A stretch of 64,000 nucleotides of DNA from Gordius sp. MW1 (GCA_964036665.1 OZ038532.1:20983037-21047036); one strand, 5' to 3'. Numbered from the stretch's first letter, positions 1 to 11,640 are shown. A program made the numbers and translations. The notes: generated from the sequence alone by a model not told the origin.

Positions 1-2
1 AT

Positions 3-2609
3 TTTGAGGTTGATTGGTTTAATAAAATAAGAACTGAGCCGACATCGTGTAATGATTTAGTAACTATAGAGTTAATGTTGCAAGAGAGTACAGGCGCGAA
101 AATTGATAAGATTTGTGCAGAGTTTTAAAGGATTTTCAATAAGGAATTAGGGTGTTTGAAGAATTATGAGGTCACGATGAAAATAAAGCCAGGAGTAACA
201 CCTAAATTTTGTTCAGCGCGAAGAGTACCGTATGAGTGGCGCAGCGAGATAGAGGAGGAGTTAAACAAATGGGTTAAAGAAGGTATACCCAAACCGGTAT
301 CATTTAGTTATTGGGCGACGCCCCTAGTACCTGTAAGAAAGGCCGATGGTAAACTGAGATTGGGTGCGGACTTTCGTATCACTCTAAATCCATGTATTGA
401 GAGTCTAAAATTTCCATTGCCGCGGTTAGATGAGATTTTGGTCAAATTGAATGGCTGTAAGTACTTCTCAAAATTAGATTTTGCAACGGCCTATTTACAA
501 TTAAGAGTGTCTAATGAGATGAGTCAAGCCATAACGATAAACACACATTTAGGTCTATTTACGTTTTTAAGATTACCTTTTGGGTTAAGTATTTCGGCCC
601 CAATCTTTCAGATGGCCATAAATTCATTATTTCGAAGAATAGAAGGTGTTTTTTATTATATAGATGATCTCTTAGTGGCAGGAAAGACACAAGCGGAACA
701 TGATTATAAATTAAGACAAGTTTTACTAATTATCGATGATAATGGATTAAGAGTGTCCAAGGACAAGTGTATTTTTGATGTCAATAAAGTAGAATATTTG
801 GGTCATTTTATCGAAGAGGGTACTATTAGGCCCATAGAGAGTAAGATAGCGGCAATAAGTAACATTCGTGCCCCAACTTCCAAAAAGGAGCTTCAATCCT
901 TTCTGGGATTAATAAATTACTACAATAAATACGTTCCACGTTTTGCTTCTCGAGCTAGGCTCTTATATGATCTTATTAAGGTTAGTACAATTTTTAAATG
1001 GAGTGAAGAAGTAGAGATTAGTTTCCAGGATTTGAAGGAATGTGTGACCAAACCCCCAATATTAAGTTGTTTTGATAGTAGTAAGGAAATTCACATAGTA
1101 GTGGACGCATCGCAAGAAGCCGTCGGTGGTGCGTTATTACAAGTCGAAGATGGGAAGGAAAAACCAGTCATGTATTTTTCGCGAAAGTTTAAAGATCCAT
1201 AATTGCGATATTCGGTGATCGAAAAAGAAGCCTCAGCAGTCGTCTATGGACTTCATAAGTGTCGGGAATATATTATAGGCAAACCTTTTGTGTTATATAC
1301 GGATCACAAACCTTTAGTAGCATTATTTAAGAAGGATAACAACGATCTTATGTTATCGTCTCGATTACAGAAATGGCTAGTAATGGTGGGAGCGTTTGAA
1401 GTGGAAATAAAATATAGAAGAGGCAAGGATAATTATATAGCAGATACCCTATCACGAATGGGTACCCAAGACCAGGAGGAGGATAAAAAGGTAGACGGCG
1501 GATCAATAGAAGAAAACTATAATAATGATGATGCACCATACATTTTAAGAATATCGGACGGAGGACCAGTTTCCTGGATGGATGTCAGGGAAGCAACGGA
1601 AAGGGATATCGAATTAAAGAAGTTAGGCCAGTGTATCAGAGGAGAAACCGAGTGACCTCTCGCACTAAGAAAATACCAAAAAATCAAGAGGCAATTAAGT
1701 ATAGTGGATGAATGTGTTATGAAAGGTTTACAGCTGATTATTCCCCATAATTTAAGGAATGAAGTGTTGAAAGAATTGCATAAAGGACATCAAGGTATGG
1801 TAAAAATGAAGAGATGGGCGCGAGAATATATCTGGTGGCCCGATATCAAGAATGATATAGAATCTCTCTGCAGGCAATGTGAGGCATGCAATAGCCTAGC
1901 CGCGATGCCACCCAAAGTTAAAGATAGCCAATGGGCTAAGGCGCAAAATCCATAGGATAGGGTCCATCTAGATTTTTTCGAGTGTCTAGGGAAAGTATAT
2001 CTTATAGCGGTGGACGCATGTACTAAATGGATCGAATATGAAAGGGTTAATGGGAGTTCGACCCGGATTGTAATAAGGATATTGAAAGGACTAGTGGCGC
2101 GATATGGGTTACCAAAATTGATAGTGTCCGACGGAGGTCCAGCGTTTAGTAGTGTAAGATTTAAAGAGTTTTGTGGGAGTCAGGGAATAGAACATATTAT
2201 CACCCCACCTTATCACGCCAGTTCCAACGGACAAGTGGAAAGAATGGTGGGAGTAGTTAAGGGATGGATTCTGAAGGGAAAAAATGGGACATCTGAACAG
2301 TGGCAGATGAAGTTAATGTATCATAACACGGAGGGAATAAATGGACAGTCCCCGTCATCGAAATTCTTGGGACGACGAGGTAGAGTATGGTTGGACGAGT
2401 TGAGAAGAGTAGAAGGAAGGAATGATGTAGGGAGGGCAGCCCGCTTTAAATTAGGGGATACAGTTTGGGTTAAGATGTATCAAGGTCCTCGTAAGTGGGT
2501 AAAGGGGTTGGTAATAGCAGTAGAGGGAGGGTTAAGGTGTCGAGTGACGATAGAAAATGGAACGGATTTCTGGAGACACATAGACCAATTGCGGCGACGA
2601 GACCAGTAG
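3..2609 (+). pseudogene. pol: Gypsy-1 pol: RT, RNase H, integrase with four in-frame stops
   Basis: One continuous reading frame carries the whole polyprotein. RT lies at about 180-860 with the catalytic YIDD motif near 660. RNase H follows at about 1085-1470, including VVDAS and TDHKP. The integrase HHCC finger is at about 1755-1910, and the DDE core at 2010-2260 has the acidic residues in VDACTKW, VSDGGP and SNGQVE. A GPY-type C-terminus containing GPRKWVKG and RHIDQLR ends the protein. The frame is interrupted only by TAA at 126-128, TAA at 1200-1202, TGA at 1653-1655 and TAG at 1953-1955. No frameshift is needed, so this looks like point-mutation decay of a fairly recent copy. Apparent starts inside the frame are not real. 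Confidence 0.9.
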
Positions 2610-2702
2610 GGGTTAATCAAATCTATTTTATGATAGCTCCAGTGCCAGATCTGCTTGCTGTACAATAGCCATCGGACATGGCAATGTAGGTATTGATCCG
2701 AC

Positions 2703-2999
2703 GTGCAAGTCGAGGGAATCGTCTGTTACATATGTAACGAACGAGGGACCCATCAATGGAAGACGTGTCCCTGGAAGTGCTGGGGAAGAAAATGTACGAC
2801 AAAAGGAATCAAGAAGAGATGGACCAGGGAAAGAGTGGCGGAGGCCAAAAAGCAAGAGATGTTCAAAAATGTAGGAACCCAGACAGACGACATGCCCCCG
2901 ACGAATGTATTTGAGGAGATCGAGGAGAGACTGAAAAATTTCACGCTGGAAGAAAGGAAAGAACAAGATATTATGGAAACGACCACTTCCACCGGATAA
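2703..2999 (+). CDS. Small ORF after integrase with a zinc-knuckle-like motif
   Basis: An open frame of about 98 codons lies 90 bases after the pol stop and in the same frame. It opens with CYICNERGTHQWKTC, a C-x2-C-x5-H-x4-C arrangement that resembles a retroviral zinc knuckle with one extra residue, followed by further cysteines, a basic stretch and an acidic helix-like tail. The first codon is GTG and no good ATG precedes it, so the true start is unknown; it may be reached by splicing or may be a relic of a longer third ORF. Knuckles normally sit in Gag, before pol, so this position is odd. The function is not known. Confidence 0.4.
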   Translation: MQVEGIVCYICNERGTHQWKTCPWKCWGRKCTTKGIKKRWTRERVAEAKKQEMFKNVGTQTDDMPPTNVFEEIEERLKNFTLEERKEQDIMETTTSTG

Positions 3000-4390
3000 T
3001 GGCCCTAATATGCACATAAACCCCCCCCCCCCCGTTTGGCGTGTTAATTATATAATTGGTTTGCGTTTGGCTTGCCATTTGATATCAATTATACCCCATA
3101 TGTTAATATAAAAATTTTGCGTTTTGGTTGGAAATAAAAGCGATTATTACGTAAAAAGGTTTTGATGTAGAAGACGATAGGGCTACTGATCCTGTATTAG
3201 GGATCAGGCAGCATTTATATTTCATAGCAGGTACCCTACCACGGCGATGAATTAGACGAGTCCCAATAACCCGGCTGACAAATAACAAAGATAAGGACCG
3301 ACAGCCGAGAAAACCCAACCACCTGTTTCACCCACCTGATCCAACCACCTGCTTCACCCACCTGCGCGATCCAACCACCGTGAACACGCAAGAGGAGACC
3401 CCCCCCCCCCGAGACTTGATCCCAGAAAAAAGGAAGGTGTCATATCCATGAGACCAACTCCATAATAGGAAGCGCACGTGACGCGCTTCGAAAGGAGGGC
3501 TAAGAACGAAGGAAGGTCACAGAAGTTTGGGTTGTTAACAAAATAGCACAAGGATTCAGCAAAACAAAGCTATAAAACGACTTGGCCCGAAAGAAGTAGC
3601 AGAGAGAAACAAGGATACAACAAACCCTGGTAATAAATACCGAATTGGCACAAGAAAGGTAGGGGAAAACTATAACTGTCACTTAAAGTTTCCAAAGGCC
3701 GTGGGAAAACCTTGGAAGTTAGGGCCATTCATCACGAAATTGGCGCGGTAAAATGGGTCAAAAAGAAAAGAAGTTTCAAGGATAAAAAGTCAAGCCAGAA
3801 AAATAAAACCTATATAAGCTCCATGAAGATCGATACACACGAGAACATTTTTTTCCGAACGTTACTTCAAATAGTTCCTTCCTCCAATACTTAAGAGAAC
3901 TAGAATTTCCCGCATTAGAATCAATTTTTCCCCCCTGTTTAATTGCTAGAAATTTATATTCCCACGTTACCAAATAATTCCGCGTATTACATTTATCTAC
4001 CTTTACCATAATTGTATGATGGTAACTAACGAGCGTATTCGGGATATAATAAATTAATAATCGGAGTGAATTATGAAGTGTCAATTAGAATGAACAAAAC
4101 AAGAGAGCGCATAACAATTTCCCCCTCTGCCCCAATACGTCATTAAAGGTCAGAAAACGTAAAACCTACTATACCGGCTTTTGTTAAATTTACAATGCAG
4201 AGGGTGACGCTCTTCCTCATCTACAAGTGAATTACAAAGCCGGCAGGTATATGGAGACTGTATTTACAGCCCAAGCGGAGGGCTATGTTGAAGGACAGCG
4301 TAGGGTTCTCTAAAAAACATTCCCGACAAACTTACTAGGGTAAGCTTCAAGCCATTGATGATCGGATTGGTCAAAAGCTAATGACTAAAG
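3000..4390 (+). other. Post-pol region of Gypsy-1, possible 3' LTR not delimited
   Basis: No protein is convincing here. Sequence at 3424-3437 is purine-rich and is followed by TGTCATATCC, which could be a polypurine tract and LTR start. TATA-like motifs occur at about 3570 (CTATAAAACG) and 3809 (CTATATAAGC), as expected inside an LTR. Two poly-C runs sit at about 3021 and 3401. Without the 5' LTR in the window the boundaries cannot be proved. Confidence 0.25.
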
Positions 4391-4391
4391 A

Positions 4392-4676
4392 TTGCAATGC
4401 TGTTTGGCGTCGCATGTCGAGAAAAGGTTTGCAACGGACCGCGACACCAAACTTGCATCCAAATCTTTTTGGGCATATGATTGTGGAATGTTAACTCCTA
4501 AATTGACATTCTCATTCCATAGAGATAAGGCTGGATTGATAGAGGGGTTGAGTGAGAAAGGGACAAGGTCGTTAATAGATTGTTTAAAAGAAAGGGAGGA
4601 GGAAATAAAGGCGGCTAAGGAAATCGTAGTTGGGGAGCGAATACCTAGACTGCCGTTTGTGGGAAGAGTGGCTTGA
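4392..4676 (+). CDS. Unrecognised 94-codon ORF
   Basis: This ORF begins with ATG, is less AT-rich than its surroundings and has a charged helical middle (KEREEEIKAAKEI). I do not recognise it. It lies beyond Gypsy-1, so it may be a piece of another retroelement. Sequence just downstream (4728-4790) resembles 57270-57330, both containing a form of GTTCACC followed by AAAAACTCT, which again suggests dispersed repeat material. Low confidence that it is a gene. Confidence 0.15.
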   Translation: MQCCLASHVEKRFATDRDTKLASKSFWAYDCGMLTPKLTFSFHRDKAGLIEGLSEKGTRSLIDCLKEREEEIKAAKEIVVGERIPRLPFVGRVA

Positions 4677-4719
4677 AGCCAAGTATTCGTGTTAAAAGAT
4701 AGGGGAGAAATTAAAAACA

Positions 4720-6486
4720 AATATTTGTGTTCACCGCGAAAAACTCTCCCGGAATCTGCAAACAGTTTGCCGGTTGATATTTTTTGTTGAACGTGATATT
4801 ATAGTCACTGGCGGCACTCCACCTTTATTAATATAAATAATTTTATTTAGAGATTTTCAAAGATTTCTTGTAAAGTAGAAAAAGATTACTAAATTGTCTA
4901 GGTACTTTTTTAAAGAGGGATTAAAAACTAAAACGGGATACTTTAAGGCAGAGGAATGGCCAAAATATCTAATTCCTTTATTCCGTAAATTATTTTTATT
5001 TCATAAAAGGTAAAAAGGGTGTATATGGATTATTATGCCAACTATTTATACATTTGAAACGAAAGAAATCAATATTAGATAATCTCAAATAAATTTTATC
5101 TTTTAAAATCTGATTACAAATTTTGTAAAATTTAGACCTATAGTTAAAAAAATATATGGAATTTCTCGGGGTCTGTAACCCAGCCAAATAGTGGTGATTT
5201 TTTTAGATATGATTTCCGAAATTAATATGTTTGTAATGTATTTGTAAAAGATTAATAGTTATATCAAATGTTCGATAATTATTTATTATTCAAAAATACA
5301 TATTTTGTTATTGGGTTTAATTTATTTTTAACATTTCTTATTGATTTCCGCACCTTGTCACATATTTTGATACTACGTAAACTATTATCCTGATGATTAA
5401 ATTTACATTTTTTATTATCTTCGATCGAGTTTTTTTACCATTTAATTAATTTCTTAATAGAAAATTACTTTAAAAATGGTAAATTTCAAAGACTTTGCCG
5501 GCTATGATAGTTTATCCTAAGAGTAAAATACTTCTCGAAATTTCTTGTCCAGAGATAAAAATTGGAAAAATATTATTACGACTAGTCGAGGCTATAAATT
5601 TGTAGCCAAATACTAAAAATTTTATGAATGAATTGAAGCAACCTCTAGAACTTTCCTATGAAAAAGTAGCAACAATCTTTAATTGAAACTAGTTGTTCTT
5701 TAGAAACTTTACAAAACTTATTATAATTATATCAACACTGAACAAATAACTTTATATACTTGTAAAATTCCCATTTGTTGAATTCGACGTAGTTGATATT
5801 GCAAATTATACCCATAAATTAATTAATTATATTCCGCGACAAAAATATCCGCGCACTTATGTATCGCGATAGTTTATTGAATTTTCTTATTTGAGGTTAC
5901 ATTTTTCTCGGGACTAAAAATGATTAAAATTTAAAGAGAAAAAAAATATATCTGAGTAAGTGAGGCAAAAATAATCGCAATTCGAAAATTACCGCGAGTA
6001 ATTGATCCGCGAAAAAATATTAAATTTTATTTTGTTTTACACTTTTTCCGAATGATGATTTTCATTACTCAAAAAAAATATATTTCTGAGTAAGCGAGGC
6101 AATAATCAATCGCTAAAGAAGGGTAATAAAAATCGTATCTATTTATATCATAAAACAATAGTGACTCATCATAAACAGTAGTAAAATTTACGCGTACGAA
6201 TATATAAATTTTTGGATAACACACAAGTATGGGGGTGGGGAGTAAGGGGGTGGAGGATACCACAATATTAAATATCATATATTCACAACGCAGTATAAAA
6301 TGGGTGGGGAAAGTAGGTAGAGGAAGATGGCACGCATTATTTTGGGCAAATGTACCCAATGATCAGGTAAAAATGCCCCACCAATCTTATACAACGAATT
6401 ATATTACATTGACAGTAAATAATAGCATTTTCGTATTTGTGAATACGAATAAATTATATTAATTATTTTCTTTGTTTTATTGCTCA
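4720..6486. other. AT-rich stretch without recognisable genes
   Basis: Only short chance ORFs are present. The one structure noticed is an imperfect direct repeat: a 28-base motif containing TCTGAGTAAG and GAGGCA occurs at about 5943 and again at about 6073. Confidence 0.5.
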
Positions 6487-6491
6487 CCAAT

Positions 6492-7036
6492 TATCGTATC
6501 CGTGGGAAACGGAATACGATTTAAATAAGAAGGTCCAGAAGGGAAGAGTTATTAGGAATTAATTGGGGGAACTTAAAGGAAAATTGGGCCGTAAAACGAT
6601 AAATTATTGGGGGATGGCCGGGCCGCGAACAGGCTCACGCGCGTACGCAGAAATATTTCTCAACTGTCTTTATTACATGGCATTAATATAATCACAACCA
6701 AGAAAATATATAATAATTAAAAGATCGCAATGTCAAAATCGCATACGATAAGATGCGTATATCGAAAATCACTCACGCGTAAGAAAAATAACAAATACGT
6801 ATCAGCGCGTCGGGGGGGGGGGGTATACGCGTACTAGAAATTAAATGTAAAAGAATAATGGTCTACGCTATGAGTGTACAACGTGTAAGATCAAAAGATT
6901 GTACCGCGTGTTGAACTCTTAACTTTAATTTTTGAATAAGATGAGATGAGGGGGGGGGGGGGGTGTGTGGGAAGACATCTTCATCATCGTATCTCTGGAT
7001 ACGCTAATTTCATTCTTCGTGTATGGGTACACGACA
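6492..7036 (-). repeat. 3' LTR of the compact LTR element
   Basis: 545 bp, essentially identical to 8000-8544 including two poly-G runs of the same length (12 and 14). The few differences cluster in the first 25 bases on the + strand. Both ends contain short palindromes: CGTGTA/TACACG and CGTATC/GATACG near 6995-7035, and CGTAT/ATACG near 6496-6520. Confidence 0.9.
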
Positions 7037-7048
7037 TCTTTTCCTTTT
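7037..7048 (-). other. Polypurine tract of the compact LTR element
   Basis: On the minus strand AAAAGGAAAAGA ends exactly where the downstream LTR begins with TGTCG, the expected place for plus-strand DNA priming. Confidence 0.7.
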
Positions 7049-7704
7049 AAAAGTCGAAGACTTAATGTATTTTCGATAGAGTTCTAAGAGCTCAGTGCAA
7101 CTATCAAGGCGGCGTTATTAACATTATAAATTTCAAACATCTGGCATCGAATACCAACTCTGGCCTTTGCTCACACGACGACTGATATATGTAAAAATCA
7201 GAGATAAAAAGGCAACGTCATGACTAACGGATTTTTCTTCCAGCTCTGTGACTCACCTAGCAACAGCCTTGACAAAACTTATAATTAATATAGATTGTAA
7301 ACTGCTATCTTGAAAATTATCCTTTCTTGCCCACGAGCAGACTGTCAAATACTAGTCAAAGAAACTGCGGGGGGGGGGGGGAATTTTAATATTGGTTAAC
7401 AATATAATTTTCATATAATAAATATATGTAAATAAATCAAGTGTATAATTCTGTCTTACAATAATATTTTAGCGGATTAAGAATTTAGGCCTTGAGAATT
7501 AGTTAGGGATGATTCTGCATAATTGATATTTTGAATAAAATCAGTTTCGGGATCTTCATTCGTTCGAAGAATTCCGCCATATGTTCTCAGACATATTGGA
7601 ATTTCCACTGAATTATGTTTGCGGTTTAAATTTGGTAGCCAATTATTCGAAGGAATTGTTTTCTTCCTCCGTCTCCCAATATTTCCGAATCATGGATTGG
7701 TTCG

Positions 7705-7870
7705 ATTGTTTTAGTAGAATAATCTTATCCGATATCCCTGCGCTGTGACGGTTGTTCATGGCAAACGGGATTGGAATAATTTTATTCAATATCCCTGCAC
7801 TGTGACGATTTTTCATGGCAAACGGGATGTTCCTGGAATAATTTTATCCGAATAATTTTATCCATTCCAC
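7705..7870. repeat. Internal short tandem duplication within the compact LTR element
   Basis: A unit of about 62 bases containing ATATCCCTGC, CTGTGACG and TTCATGGCAAACGGGAT occurs twice in succession, with variants of TGGAATAATTTTAT between and after the copies. It has no coding content. Confidence 0.6.
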
Positions 7871-7982
7871 TCAGAAGAAGGGGCGGGGCGGCAATTTGAA
7901 TTCCAAATTAATTTTTCTGTATAAATTATTTCCTTTTTCGTTTTGTAGAATAATTCCTGGTTTCCTCCATCGGGCGTGAGTA

Positions 7983-7997
7983 GAATATCTGACACCA
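7983..7997 (-). other. Primer-binding site of the compact LTR element
   Basis: On the minus strand TGGTGTCAGATATTC begins two bases after the upstream LTR. TGG would pair with the CCA end of a tRNA, and the first ten bases resemble known tRNA-Leu-primed sites. The tRNA identity is an inference. Confidence 0.55.
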
Positions 7998-7999
7998 AA

Positions 8000-8544
8000 T
8001 ATCGTATTCGTGCGAAAAGGAATACGATTTAAATAAGAAGGTCCAGAAGGGAAGAGTTATTAGGAATTAATTGGGGGAACTTAAAGGAAAATTGGGCCGT
8101 AAAACGATAAATTATTGGGGGATGGCCGGGCCGCGAACAGGCTCACGCGCGTACGCAGAAATATTTCTCAACTGTCTTTATTACATGGCATTAATATAAT
8201 CACAACCAAGAAAATATATAATAATTAAAAGATCGCAATGTCAAAATCGCATACGATAAGATGCGTATATCGAAAATCACTCACGCGTAAGAAAAATAAC
8301 AAATACGTATCAGCGCGTCGGGGGGGGGGGGTATACGCGTACTAGAAATTAAATGTAAAAGAATAATGGTCTACGCTATGAGTGTACAACGTGTAAGATC
8401 AAAAGATTGTACCGCGTGTTGAACTCTTAACTTTAATTTTTGAATAAGATGAGATGAGGGGGGGGGGGGGGTGTGTGGGAAGACATCTTCATCATCGTAT
8501 CTCTGGATACGCTAATTTCATTCTTCGTGTATGGGTACACGACA
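8000..8544 (-). repeat. 5' LTR of the compact LTR element
   Basis: Second 545-bp copy of 6492-7036. On the minus strand this is the upstream LTR, followed by the putative primer-binding site. Confidence 0.9.
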
Positions 8545-8549
8545 CCAAT

Positions 8550-9080
8550 TTAATATATTCTTTGACGTTTGGAATGAATAATATATTTATTTAATTTCGA
8601 GCAAAATGTATTTATCTTCTAAAACTACCGCGAATATGAATCAGTATTTTTCATACTACTACAAGCATCAACCATTAAATAGTTTATTAAAGATAAAAAA
8701 AAATAGCTAGTGGGATGCCTGATCCTAATTAATTTTAAAATGTATTTATTTCGAAAAATCAGTTTCTCTATAGGGAGCAATTGATATCATATATTATAAA
8801 ATCATATTTAGTTAATTTTTGTTCATAAATATGGTCATTATAATTTTAAGGTATATTGTTTAAATTCCACTAAGGTGGCGGATCCCTTAAGACCGGACCA
8901 GTCTAACTGAACATTTATAAATGATTTCATAAACTGCTACAATTTCGGGCATTAAATGGCGCCCAAGCGAAAATGTTACTTAGGGAAGAGGCAAAAAAAT
9001 ATGCTTCAGTTGTGCATAACCATTTCACAAGCAATCGGGCTAGGCACATGTCTAAGTAAATAATATAAGTGTGCTTGCAG
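8550..9080. other. Gap with no recognisable feature
   Basis: AT-rich sequence between two mobile elements; I see no gene or clear repeat. Confidence 0.5.
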
Positions 9081-9439
9081 TAGAGAACTGCATAGTCAAT
9101 TTTTTCAACCGGAACCCCACCCGAATTTGTTAATAATTTTAAACCGAACCGACCAGACCCGAAATTATTTTAAAATTTTTAACCCTAACTCGACACCCCA
9201 GAAAGCATTTTAAAATTTCCACCCGAATCCGACCCTACTCGGTCCGAATGTGCCTTAATTTAAACTGAAATCCAACGCAAGAGTAGGAAAAATTACTTAT
9301 TTAGTTTAAATTAATAATAAACTACCACTTCACACTATTTAAATACAATTTCGAAATATTATTTTGCTGCCAAAAATTGAGCCAAATACAAGTATGGTCG
9401 AACTTTTTCAGGAGCATGAAGTTAGGACACAAATGAACA

Positions 9440-10915
9440 AGATGCAAAAATAAAAAGCAAATGACCCAGATGGAATACCTATGGAAGCATTGCTCGGATG
9501 TCGTGAAGAAGGAGTCACCACCATGACGAACCTTCTTAACAAGATATTGGTAGAAGAGCGAATTCCTAATCAATGGAGAGCAAGCACGATTATGCCCTTA
9601 TTTAAAGTCAAAGGAGACCCTCAAGACTGTGGCAATTACAGAGGTATCAAGATAACATGCCCCTCCTTGAAGCTTATGGAAAGGATCTTAGTAACAAGGC
9701 TGAAAAACATCGGCTAACCAATTCGGATTTGTGGCCGACAAATCCGCAATCGACCCAATCTTCGCACTAAGACAAATGATGGATAAGTATGGTGAAAAGA
9801 GGAAAGACCTACATATGGTCTTTATCGAATTGGGAAGGCTGATGACACGGTTCTTCGCGATTTCATAAGGTGGTGCCTGAGAAAACAAAATATCCCTGAC
9901 GCATCCATGCGGCTTATAACAAATATTTATGCAGCCTTAAACTCTTGCGTTAAGAAGACAGTTGGAGACTCTAAACCTTTTCGGGTTAAAATTGGATTAC
10001 ATCAAGGATTTGCAAGCCCTTAATTAATATAATTATAGACACGATAATGAGGCACATTTAAAAGCCATTGCCATGGTGTATGCTTTATGCCGATAATATA
10101 GTACTATGCGAGGAAACAAGGAATAAAGTATTCGAAGAAGCGTGATCAAAGCGCTTAGCTGGATATGGTTTAAAGGTCAACTATCGGGACGATACAGGCA
10201 GCCCACCGCGGGATGACCCTCTAAAGTACCCAAAAGTAGACAAGTTTACATACCTCGGCTCGATGTTACATCAAGCGGGAGGTTGCGCAACGGAAGTCAA
10301 TGCCCGGATCCAAAAAGGATGGCTTAAATGGCGAAGTATATCCGGTGTAATGTGCGTCAAGAAAATTCCAATATGGTTGAAGAGCAAAGCTTACAAATCC
10401 ATAGTAAGACCGCTGTTACTCTATGGGAGTGACGAAGTATATCCGGTGTAATGTGCGTCAAGAAAATTCCAATATGGTTGAAGAGCAAAGCTTACAAATC
10501 CATAGTAAGACCGCTGTTACTCTATGGAAGTGAAACATGGGCATTAAACACCACGGAAGGAAAGCTATTACAAGCCAAAGAGATGAGAATGTTACGGAGG
10601 AGCTTGGGGTAAGCTAAGCTCGACCATATGACGAAAGACCTGCTCATGACAAAAATGGGTATTTAACCTATGGCGGACATGGTTAACGTAAGAAGGGACA
10701 CGAATGAAGTAAATCAAAAAGTACTCTAAATGGAGGTACCGGGGAAGAGAGGATGAGGACGACCCCGAGTCACGTGGAAAGGGCAAGTGGATAAAGTAAT
10801 GAAAACAAAAGAGCTTAGTCGAGATATGGCACTCACCCGGTCAAGATGGAAGAAACTAATCAAAACAAACCCCACGACTGTGAGACCAAATAACTGATAA
10901 AGAAGAGAAGAAGAT
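9440..10915 (+). pseudogene. RTE-type LINE reverse transcriptase, degenerate copy
   Basis: Pieces of an RTE-clade reverse transcriptase occur in order. An N-terminal palm region at 9440-9717 includes ERIPNQWRAS and GNYRGIK. A middle part near 9720-9990 contains FGFVADKS and FALRQMMDKYGEK. The region of the catalytic YADD box at about 10080-10110 reads YADN, so the second aspartate is lost. The C-terminal stretch YLGSMLHQ...WLKWRS...LLLYGS follows at 10250-10530. Stops, frameshifts and missing sections are frequent, so it cannot encode an active enzyme. Its 3' end near 10915 carries GAAGAGAAGAAG, like the other copies here. Confidence 0.8.
10332..10533 (+). repeat. 101-bp tandem duplication inside the RTE copy
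   Basis: The segment from 10332 to 10432 is repeated directly at 10433-10533, nearly without change (one GGGAGTG/GGAAGTG difference at the end). The duplication breaks the RTE reading frame because 101 is not a multiple of three. Confidence 0.85.
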
Positions 10916-11044
10916 TTTGTTGATATATTTTACCTTTCACGAGTAAAATTTAAATTTGCGTTCCAATCTAAACAACCAGATTTAAAAAAACAAGACGAAA
11001 TTAATTAATTGAACGAATGTCTTAAATTATTTTAAATATTAATT

Positions 11045-11640
11045 AAAAATATTATACATCTTCTTCTTCTTTATCAATTCGTAGGTCCCACATTTGTGGG
11101 GTTTTTATCAGTTTCTTCCATCTAAATCGTGTTAGAGCCATATTGGGATCGATCTTCTTATTGAGCATAACTTTGTCCACTTGTCCTTTCCAGGTACCAC
11201 GAGGTCGACCTCTTCCTCTTTTTCCCGGCACATCCATGTGTAGTACTATACGATTGACGTCACTCGCATTTCTTCTCAAGATATGCCCATACCATATTAG
11301 CCGATTTTCGTTAATATAGTCGGCTATTGGCTGAATACCCATTTTTTCTCTAAGACTTTCATTAGTCATATGGTCCAACTTTGTGTATCTCAAGCTCCAG
11401 CGTATCATTCTCATTTCCGTCGCTTGTAATAGTTTTTCTTGGGTCGCGTTCAAGGCCCATGTTTCACTTCCGTAGAGTAACACCGGTCTTACGATAGATT
11501 TGTAAGCTTTACTCTTCAACCATATTGGCATCTTCTTGTCACACATTACGCCGGATACGCTACGCCATTTTAACCATCCCTTCTGAATTCTTGCATTAAC
11601 TTCTTTCGCGCAACCTCCCTCTTGATGTAACATCGAGCCG
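11045..11640 (-). pseudogene. RTE-type LINE, 3' fragment in opposite orientation
   Basis: An open frame of about 193 codons gives the C-terminal part of the same RTE family: GGCAKEVNARIQKGWLKWRS, VLLYGSETWAL, EMRMIRW, NRLIWYGHI and GKRGRGRPRGTW. It is truncated at its 5' end (about 11640), and no RT catalytic core is present. Its 3' end faces that of the plus-strand copy across only about 130 bases. The open frame makes it younger looking than its neighbour, but it lacks enzymatic domains. Confidence 0.85.

Larger units (their letters stand above)
1..3000 (+). mobile_element. Gypsy (Ty3-type) LTR retrotransposon, 5'-truncated by the window edge (Gypsy-1)
   Basis: Pol of a Ty3/Gypsy retrotransposon runs from the first bases of the window, in the order reverse transcriptase, RNase H, integrase, followed by a small zinc-knuckle-like ORF. 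Gag, most of protease and the 5' LTR lie upstream and are not seen. The RT resembles that of the element at 59523-63546 (shared ARRVP and EELNKWV motifs), so they look like sister families. I could not fix a 3' LTR because no second copy is present; the right limit given here is only where coding similarity stops. Confidence 0.9.
6487..8549 (-). mobile_element. Compact non-coding LTR retrotransposon (TRIM/LARD-like), complete, with TSD
   Basis: Two 545-bp direct repeats (6492-7036 and 8000-8544) flank 963 bp of internal sequence without any useful ORF. The whole is bounded by the direct repeat CCAAT at 6487-6491 and 8545-8549, a 5-bp target-site duplication. Read on the minus strand, the LTR starts TGTCG. 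The purine tract AAAAGGAAAAGA lies immediately before the 3' LTR, and TGGTGTCAGATATTC, a primer-binding-site-like sequence whose start resembles tRNA-Leu sites, lies two bases after the 5' LTR. These four signals together fix both type and orientation. It must depend on proteins from an autonomous partner. Confidence 0.88.

Noticed and set aside
6069..6462. ORFs of 77-96 codons on both strands
   Set aside because: Low-complexity AT-rich translation without domain features.
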